Assembly: GCA_041627475.1 (NCBI GenBank)
Contig: JBFKQZ010000177.1
Location: forward strand, 1-6,736
Source of the DNA: JBFGFG01 sp041627475
GTDB lineage: Bacteria; Actinomycetota; Nitriliruptoria; Nitriliruptorales; Nitriliruptoraceae
Length of the DNA stretch: 6,736 bases
Direction of reading: 5' to 3'
A model generated the notes under the pieces. That model saw only the letters and a list, made by a program, of their open reading frames with translations. It did not search any database and was not told the origin of the DNA. This document shows, in pieces, positions 1-3,877 of the stretch. Position numbers and translations under genes: made by a program. Positions within the stretch are counted from its first letter, which is position 1. The number at the start of each line of letters is the position of its first letter.

Positions 1-911
1 GGCGACGAGTCCCACGCGCTCAGGCCCAGGTCGGTGGACGGGTTGATCCCGACGATCGTGATCTCGTCCCGCTCGTCCTGGTCGCAGATCGTGTCGGCCG
101 GCGGATCGGACTCGTCGGCGCACCACGTCACGTCCTTGCCGCCGTACGCACCGTGCCCGGTGACCGTCACCGTCGTCTCGCCGACGACGGCGTTGAAGTC
201 GCAGGTCCCCGTGAAGTCCTCGTCCGGTAGCAGCGAGGCGGGGCCGTCCTTCTGGTTGCCGCCGGCGCAGGCGACGCCGTCGAAGAGCACGTAGGTGTCG
301 GTCAGCGCGACGTTGCCGTCGTTGGTCTCCACCGCGTCGAGCGACACGGAGGAGCCTTCGAGCACCGTCAGGGTGTTGGTCGACGCGTCGTAGCTCGAGA
401 CGCCGGGCACGTCGAGGCCCTCGGTCGTCAGCGAAAGGGTCGTGCTCGGGTTGAGTTCGACGAAGCAGAAGTCCATGTGGCTGAGTCCGGGCAGTGAGGC
501 GTTCTGCAGCGGTGAGCGGAGCCCCGTGTCGGCCACCTCTCCACCGAGGCCTCGGTAGTCGTAGAGATTCACGTTCGGACCGCCCTTGACCGCCACCGCC
601 GACACGCCGAAGGCGCCGGTGAGTGAGAAGTCGAAGGTCTTCCCGTCACTGCTGACCGTGATGGAGAGCGTCCCGGTGAGGTCCCCGTTCGACAGGGGGA
701 TCACCTGGGTGATCGGCGGCACATCATTGAGCACGAACAGGTAGTCGTCTGCAGGGATGAGGTCATCGCAGTGCGGGTTGCCCGCGTAGACGACCGGGGC
801 GACGTGCGCGGCATCGGCGTTCGGGACGGCGAGGAGCATCGGGGCCAGGAGGCCGAGGAGCATGGTGACCACGAGCAGTGGCCACCGACTGAGGTGGGCA
901 GCGGGTGACAT
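1..911 (-). CDS. Secreted or surface protein with beta-rich repeats, N-terminal part (3' end outside window)
   Basis: The ATG at 911 follows GGAG (918-921) with six bases between, and the frame stays open for 303 codons to the left edge, so the C-terminus is missing. Residues 1-35 form a signal peptide: a short basic start (R9), a hydrophobic core at about 11-29, and a likely cleavage after ADA at 33-35. The mature part is acidic, rich in Ser, Thr, Gly and Asp, and has only six cysteines (48, 149, 215, 237, 264, 276), which could pair as disulfides. A first domain (about 41-155) carries KGGPNVNLYDY (109-119) and SHMDFCF (144-150); I recall similar motifs in other actinobacterial surface proteins, without a known function. 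Residues about 160-260 read as alternating beta strands with NAVVGETTVTVTGHG at 240-254, like the Ig-like repeats of bacterial adhesins. Codons such as TCA, AAT and CTT are commoner here than in the neighbours. Export is well supported; adhesion or scaffolding is inference. Confidence 0.85.
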   Translation of the reverse strand, partial: MSPAAHLSRWPLLVVTMLLGLLAPMLLAVPNADAAHVAPVVYAGNPHCDDLIPADDYLFVLNDVPPITQVIPLSNGDLTGTLSITVSSDGKTFDFSLTGAFGVSAVAVKGGPNVNLYDYRGLGGEVADTGLRSPLQNASLPGLSHMDFCFVELNPSTTLSLTTEGLDVPGVSSYDASTNTLTVLEGSSVSLDAVETNDGNVALTDTYVLFDGVACAGGNQKDGPASLLPDEDFTGTCDFNAVVGETTVTVTGHGAYGGKDVTWCADESDPPADTICDQDERDEITIVGINPSTDLGLSAWDSS

Positions 912-917
912 GGCGTT

Positions 918-921
918 CTCC
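918..921 (-). promoter_or_regulatory. Ribosome binding site of the secreted protein gene
   Basis: GGAG on the minus strand lies six bases before the ATG at 911. It supports that start, which also places the signal peptide at the N-terminus. Confidence 0.7.
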
Positions 922-989
922 GGGGGGCTCCCACGGGGGCTCGCCGCACCCCTGGCAGCGACACCGTCCACGTGGGTCCATCCAGTCAA

Positions 990-1009
990 ACACCGCTGCG
1001 AAACGGTGT
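990..1009. repeat. Inverted repeat ACACCG-N8-CGGTGT
   Basis: Perfect six-base arms (990-995 and 1004-1009) flank an eight-base centre. It sits 79 bases before the secreted-protein start and directly abuts a TTGACT on the minus strand (984-989). A third copy of ACACCG is at 961-966. It could be an operator for the leftward gene; it is short, so chance is possible. Confidence 0.35.
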
Positions 1010-1079
1010 GAATGCCCCGGTCCGCACTGGCCGCTCTCCGGGCGCTGCCGCAGCTCGATGTCCGCTCCCTGCAGTCCCT

Positions 1080-1095
1080 GTGACCCATCGGTCAC
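1080..1095. repeat. Inverted repeat GTGACC-N4-GGTCAC
   Basis: Perfect six-base arms surround CATC, giving a 16-base dyad of the size bound by dimeric helix-turn-helix repressors. It lies between the divergent starts, about 170 bases from the secreted-protein gene and 190 from pup. Its use as an operator is inference only. Confidence 0.4.
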
Positions 1096-1139
1096 TCGGG
1101 CGGGCTGACGAGCGGTTGCCACGTCCCCTGGACGGGTGT

Positions 1140-1173
1140 GGTCGGCGCATCGACACTGCGTGGTGGGCCGACC
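1140..1173 (+). repeat. Inverted repeat GGTCGGC-N20-GCCGACC upstream of pup
   Basis: Perfect seven-base arms at 1140-1146 and 1167-1173 could form a GC-rich stem with a 20-base loop in a pup leader transcript. No run of T follows, so it does not look like an intrinsic terminator. At this GC content such pairs arise often by chance. Confidence 0.3.
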
Positions 1174-1216
1174 GCATGGACGCACGAGCTGCTCGACCCA
1201 CCACCCGAGGGGGACA

Positions 1217-1240
1217 CCGGCGTGCAGACGCCGGATCCGG
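1217..1240. repeat. Overlapping dyads upstream of pup: CCGGCG-N6-CGCCGG and CCGGATCCGG
   Basis: An inverted repeat with six-base arms (1217-1222 and 1229-1234) shares four bases with a perfect ten-base palindrome (1231-1240). The pair ends 43 bases before the pup start and just before a TANNNT-like TACGCT at 1244-1249. This is where an operator or activator site for pup could lie; no specific regulator can be named. Confidence 0.35.
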
Positions 1241-1271
1241 ACGTACGCTCGGGCACAGCACGGACGGCCGG

Positions 1272-1276
1272 CAGGA
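1272..1276 (+). promoter_or_regulatory. Ribosome binding site of pup
   Basis: AGGAG is seven bases before the GTG at 1284. It decides the start: an upstream GTG at 972 is in the same frame, but using it would add over 100 residues not found in any Pup I know. Confidence 0.85.
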
Positions 1277-1283
1277 GAACTGG

Positions 1284-1481
1284 GTGAGCGACGGCGGACA
1301 GGTCCACGGCGGCAGTGACCGCGACCAGGACGAGGAGGTCGAGGACGTCTCGACCGAGGCGTCGGACGAGGCCCAGGAGGTCGTCGACGACGTCGACGAC
1401 CTGCTCGACGAGATCGACGACGTCCTCGAGGAGAACGCCGAGGAGTTCGTGCGCAACTACGTCCAGAAGGGCGGCCAGTAG
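1284..1481 (+). CDS. pup: Prokaryotic ubiquitin-like protein Pup
   Basis: This 65-residue protein is attached by PafA to lysines of target proteins, marking them for unfolding by Mpa/ARC and degradation by the 20S proteasome. The C-terminal half carries the family signature: LLDEIDDVLEEN at 40-51, then FVRNYVQKGGQ to the end. The first part is variable, acidic and probably disordered, as usual for Pup, and the length matches the roughly 64 residues of the Mycobacterium tuberculosis protein. The last residue is glutamine, so the deamidase Dop should be needed to make the terminal glutamate before ligation. The only lysine is K62; there are none in the N-terminal part. The GTG start is fixed by AGGAG seven bases upstream. 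No dop lies just upstream and no prcB, prcA or pafA just downstream, where many actinobacteria have them; the next gene is an unrecognised small protein on the same strand. Confidence 0.96.
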   Translation: MSDGGQVHGGSDRDQDEEVEDVSTEASDEAQEVVDDVDDLLDEIDDVLEENAEEFVRNYVQKGGQ

Positions 1482-1549
1482 TCGACGCCGCCCTCCGGAC
1501 CCTGGTCTACGAGACCCGGGGCGACTGGCTGTCGAGCGCCGCGTCGTGC

Positions 1550-2005
1550 GTGGTCACCGAGGACGGTGCCGAGGTCGCGACGGTGGACCTCCGGCGTGGC
1601 TCCTTCTTCGGTGGCGGACCGACGTGGACGTGGCGCGGTGCCTTCGGTGCCGAGTGGACGATGGAGGCGTCGAGCGACCGGCACTACGAGGTCGTGCGCA
1701 GCGACGACGTGCCGCTGGGTGCGATCACGCGGCCGTGGTTGACCTCGGCGATGACGCTGGAGGCGGCCGATGGCCGCACCGGCGAGGTCGACGCGCAGGG
1801 CTGGTTCGACCGGGACCGGCACGTGACGCTGCCTGACGGCGCGACGGCAGTCGTGACCCGCGAGACGCCGGCGCTCACGCTGTCCTCGAAGGAGACGTGG
1901 CGCCTGGAGCTCCCGTTCGAGCTGACGGACCCGCTGCGGGCACTCGTGGTCGCCCTGCCGCTGGCGCTCGACCACCGGCGTCGCCGCCAGGAGCAGTCGA
2001 GCTAG
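1550..2005 (+). CDS. Unrecognised small protein downstream of pup (true start probably upstream of 1550)
   Basis: From the GTG at 1550 this encodes 151 residues ending at a TAG. The coding frame almost certainly begins earlier: all 24 codons from 1481 to the one at 1550 end in G or C and give protein-like sequence, including LVYETRGDWLSS (1502-1537), but contain no ATG, GTG or TTG before 1550. CTG at 1502 is the best candidate; AGAAGG at 1465-1470 is the only ribosome-binding-like stretch near and is badly placed for it. The protein is mostly alternating beta strands with many Trp, Thr and Asp residues and no signal peptide. It ends in a hydrophobic helix (DPLRALVVALPLALDH), then a basic tail. 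Strands followed by a buried C-terminal helix recall the Tubby C-terminal or LURP-one-like fold, but this is a guess from pattern. It follows pup with almost no gap, so co-transcription is likely; a role in pupylation cannot be claimed. Confidence 0.75.
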   Translation: MVTEDGAEVATVDLRRGSFFGGGPTWTWRGAFGAEWTMEASSDRHYEVVRSDDVPLGAITRPWLTSAMTLEAADGRTGEVDAQGWFDRDRHVTLPDGATAVVTRETPALTLSSKETWRLELPFELTDPLRALVVALPLALDHRRRRQEQSS

Positions 2006-2319
2006 CGCCGACCCTTGCGCTTCTCTCGCCGACGGCGCTCGTACTCCTCGAGATCGAGCTTCATCTGCTGGGTGTCCTGAGCGACGACGTCGCGCGGCAT
2101 GCGCTTCTCGACCTCGCGGACGCGGTGGGACCCGAAGCGGTCACGCGCCCAGAGCCGCACGCGTGCCAGGACGCGGCGCCCCGGCGTGCTCTGGGCGAGG
2201 ACGAGCCCGAGGCCCGTCGCGACCAGGGGGATGCTCCAGGGGCCCGGGACCGGGGACAGCAGGATCCCGGCGACGATCATGGCGAGGCCCAGCAGGGCCT
2301 TGAGGACGCGTGCGAACAC
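2002..2319 (-). CDS. Small membrane protein, PGPGW-like
   Basis: A 105-residue protein starts at GTG 2319, with GGAG (2327-2330) seven bases upstream. It has two hydrophobic segments (about 8-22 and 29-43) joined by a turn with SPVPGPW at 22-28. This resembles the PGPGW family of small putative transmembrane proteins, where two helices flank a Pro-Gly-Pro-Gly-Trp turn; here the second Gly is absent. The remaining 60 residues are strongly charged and probably helical, ending in a tail of Arg and Lys that should sit in the cytoplasm. The biochemical role of the family is unknown to me. The gene converges on the one before it, both stop codons lying in a single CTAG, and diverges from the pirin gene over 87 bases. 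Coding is well supported by the ribosome binding site and codon usage; the family call is moderate. Confidence 0.8.
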   Translation of the reverse strand: MFARVLKALLGLAMIVAGILLSPVPGPWSIPLVATGLGLVLAQSTPGRRVLARVRLWARDRFGSHRVREVEKRMPRDVVAQDTQQMKLDLEEYERRRREKRKGRR

Positions 2320-2326
2320 GGTCGGT

Positions 2327-2330
2327 CTCC
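2327..2330 (-). promoter_or_regulatory. Ribosome binding site of the PGPGW-like gene
   Basis: GGAG on the minus strand is seven bases before the GTG at 2319. It decides the start, since the same frame stays open far upstream, antisense to the pirin gene. Confidence 0.7.
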
Positions 2331-2338
2331 GGGTGGGC

Positions 2339-2354
2339 GGCCGGACGTCCGGCC
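2339..2354. promoter_or_regulatory. Perfect 16-base palindrome between divergent genes, candidate operator
   Basis: GGCCGGACGTCCGGCC is its own reverse complement with no spacer. It lies 19 bases upstream of the PGPGW-like start, just beyond that gene's ribosome binding site, and 52 bases upstream of the pirin start. This is a natural place for a dimeric repressor controlling one or both genes. No regulator is encoded nearby, and no promoter hexamers are clear, so the function is inference. Confidence 0.45.
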
Positions 2355-2394
2355 TCGGTGGGGTGGCATCGTGCCAGACTGCAGGTGCCCCGGC

Positions 2395-2399
2395 AGGAG
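2395..2399 (+). promoter_or_regulatory. Ribosome binding site of the pirin gene
   Basis: AGGAG is seven bases before the ATG at 2407. It selects this ATG over the longer open frame upstream, whose translation does not resemble pirin. Confidence 0.85.
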
Positions 2400-2406
2400 T
2401 CGTGCG

Positions 2407-3300
2407 ATGACCGTCCCAGACGAACAGGCCGAGCACGAGATCATCGCGGGGCGGACCGCCCGGGTGGGCGGTCTCGACATCGTCCGCGTCCTGCCGACCC
2501 GCGGTCGGCGGACCGTCGGCGCCTGGTGCTTCGTCGACCTCATGGGCCCCGACGACGCGATCCGTCCCGACCCGATGGAGGTCGGGCCGCATCCGCACAT
2601 CGGCCTCTCGACCGTGACGTGGCTGCTGGCCGGTGAGGCACTGCACCACGACTCGCTGGGTACCGAGCAGCCACTGCGACCCGGCCAGCTCAACCTCATG
2701 ACCGCCGGTAACGGCATCGCCCACGCGGAGCTGTCGCGCCCTGACGAACGGTTCCGCGGTGTGCAGCTGTGGGTGGCCCAGCCCGAGGCCACCCGGTTCG
2801 GCGAGAACGCGTTCGAGCACCACGCCGAGCTGCCGGAGGTCGACCTCGGGGGCGCGAGCGGCCGGCTGCTCGTCGGTGAGCTGCTCGGTGCGTCGTCGCC
2901 CGCGCGCGCCGACTCGCCGCTCGTCGGGGTCGAGGTCACCGGTCGTGGCGGTATCGCTGACGTCCCGCTCGACCCGGCCTTCGAGCACTGCGTCGTCCCG
3001 CTCGACGGGCAGGTCGCCGTCGGGGAGGAGATCGCCGGGCTCGGCGACATCGTCCTGCTGGCACCGGGCAGCGAGGAGGTCCGCGTCGACGCCCACGACG
3101 GCGACCGCTGGCTGCTGCTCGGCGGCGAGCCGCTCGGCGAGGAGGTCCGCATGTGGTGGAACTTCGTCGCCCGCACACAGGACGAGATCACCGCCGCGTA
3201 CGAGGCCTGGCAGGCGCGGGACACCGACCGGTTCGGTGAGGTCCACGCCCCGATCGAACGGATCGACGCCCCGCGGCCGCCCTGGCTACGGGCGCCCTGA
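2407..3300 (+). CDS. Pirin family protein (bicupin)
   Basis: The 297-residue product has the full pirin layout: an N-terminal cupin (about 10-130) and a C-terminal cupin (about 170-255), close to the usual length near 290. The metal-binding set is intact: H62 and H64 in GPHPHIGLSTVT, then H106 and E108 in GNGIAHAE, matching H56, H58, H101 and E103 of human pirin, which bind iron. The conserved tail motif MWWNFVART is at 249-257, followed by DEI and a Trp-containing helix. Some bacterial pirins, such as E. coli YhhW, show quercetin 2,3-dioxygenase activity, while others act as redox-responsive partner proteins, so the substrate here is open. The product should be cytosolic: no signal peptide or membrane segment is seen. 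The gene is divergent from the PGPGW-like gene and overlaps the convergent membrane-protein gene by 15 bases. The start is fixed by AGGAG seven bases upstream. Confidence 0.95.
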   Translation: MTVPDEQAEHEIIAGRTARVGGLDIVRVLPTRGRRTVGAWCFVDLMGPDDAIRPDPMEVGPHPHIGLSTVTWLLAGEALHHDSLGTEQPLRPGQLNLMTAGNGIAHAELSRPDERFRGVQLWVAQPEATRFGENAFEHHAELPEVDLGGASGRLLVGELLGASSPARADSPLVGVEVTGRGGIADVPLDPAFEHCVVPLDGQVAVGEEIAGLGDIVLLAPGSEEVRVDAHDGDRWLLLGGEPLGEEVRMWWNFVARTQDEITAAYEAWQARDTDRFGEVHAPIERIDAPRPPWLRAP

Positions 3301-3819
3301 GGGCCGGGGCGCCCCCGGCGGCCGTGGGGGCGACGTCCCGGCCAGCCCGATCGCCGCGAGCAGGCACGCACCCGGCAGGAACACGAATGCTGCCGGGACC
3401 GGCCCCGTCACGACGTGCAGCGCCAGCGCCACCGCGGCGAGGCCGGCCAGTCGTCGGACCTCGCGCGGGGTGGCACCGCGCCACTCGGCCAGCAAGGGGG
3501 CGGTCGCGGCGCCCACGAGCAGCAGCAGGACGACCGGCGGGCCGGTGCCGAGCAGCGTCCACGACAGCGCGACCGCGGCGCCGACCGCCAGGGCCGGCGC
3601 GAGCAGGAGCGTCCGGGCGGGCGGGCGGACGACGACGGCCTCGGTGATGGGGCGCCAGCCGTGGGCGTGCCACTGGCGTGCCGCCTCGAGGCGCACACGG
3701 TCCTGCGACGCGACGAGGCGGATGCGGGCCGCGTGGTCCTCGTCGCCGGCGTCGTCGAGCAGGCGGCGGATGGCCACGGCGTCGCGCAGCAGCTGGTCCG
3801 GTGTCCGCGTGTCGTGCAG
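3286..3819 (-). CDS. Four-helix membrane protein of unknown function, likely CTG start
   Basis: I do not recognise the family. From CTG 3819 the product is 177 residues. The first 65 are soluble, charged and mostly helical, with an Arg/Asp-rich stretch around 11-46 (LLRDAVAIRRLLDDAG at 10-25). Four hydrophobic segments follow at about 71-91, 93-111, 124-139 and 142-160, then a Pro/Arg-rich tail. The start choice is unusual: the only ATG/GTG/TTG in the N-terminal region is GTG at 3777, which has no ribosome binding site, whereas CTG at 3819 lies exactly seven bases after a perfect AGGAGG (3827-3832), and the codons between read as a natural helix start. If CTG is not used, the product is 163 residues from 3777. 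The gene begins 58 bases after the S8 protease stop on the same strand, with no clear terminator between, so the two may be co-transcribed. Its 3' end overlaps the pirin gene by 15 bases. Confidence 0.78.
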   Translation of the reverse strand: MHDTRTPDQLLRDAVAIRRLLDDAGDEDHAARIRLVASQDRVRLEAARQWHAHGWRPITEAVVVRPPARTLLLAPALAVGAAVALSWTLLGTGPPVVLLLLVGAATAPLLAEWRGATPREVRRLAGLAAVALALHVVTGPVPAAFVFLPGACLLAAIGLAGTSPPRPPGAPRPSGRP

Positions 3820-3826
3820 GGCACGT

Positions 3827-3832
3827 CCTCCT
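3827..3832 (-). promoter_or_regulatory. Strong ribosome binding site (AGGAGG) supporting a CTG start
   Basis: AGGAGG on the minus strand sits seven bases before CTG 3819, the same spacing seen for pup, pirin, the PGPGW-like gene and the S8 protease in this window. A GTG at 3824 is only two bases away and in the wrong frame, so CTG is the best match. Confidence 0.65.
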
Positions 3833-3877
3833 GCCGACGGTCACCCTAACCGCAGGAGGACGCGGACGGTGCCCCGA

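Larger units (their letters stand above)
912..1283. other. Divergent intergenic region with several inverted repeats and no gene
   Basis: These 372 bases separate the start of the leftward secreted-protein gene from the start of the rightward pup gene, so they should hold both promoters. Several frames are open here, as is normal at this GC content, but none combines a ribosome binding site with protein-like composition. I see no tRNA or other recognisable RNA. The region holds inverted repeats at 990-1009, 1080-1095, 1140-1173 and 1217-1234, a palindrome at 1231-1240, and a lone TTGACT (minus strand, 984-989). No good -10 partner for that TTGACT is visible. On the plus strand TACGCT (1244-1249) fits the loose actinobacterial TANNNT pattern 34 bases before pup, without a clear -35. 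Confidence 0.6.

Noticed and set aside
1079..1096. TGTGA/TCACT dyad resembling a CRP-type site.
   Set aside because: The half-sites are eight bases apart, not the six of CRP-family sites, so only an unspecified dyad is reported.
972..1283. In-frame upstream GTG that would extend Pup by 104 residues.
   Set aside because: Pup proteins are about 64 residues, and AGGAG is correctly spaced from the GTG at 1284.
986..1456. Minus-strand open frame antisense to pup.
   Set aside because: The Ser-rich translation arises from the reverse complement of the GAC/GTC codons of pup, and no ribosome binding site is seen.
2320..3246. Minus-strand open frame continuous with the PGPGW-like gene, antisense to pirin.
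   Set aside because: The GTG at 2319 has a proper ribosome binding site, and the upstream translation is low-complexity antisense of pirin.
3820..3877. Possible terminator between the S8 protease and the membrane-protein gene.
   Set aside because: No stem followed by a T run is visible on the minus strand.
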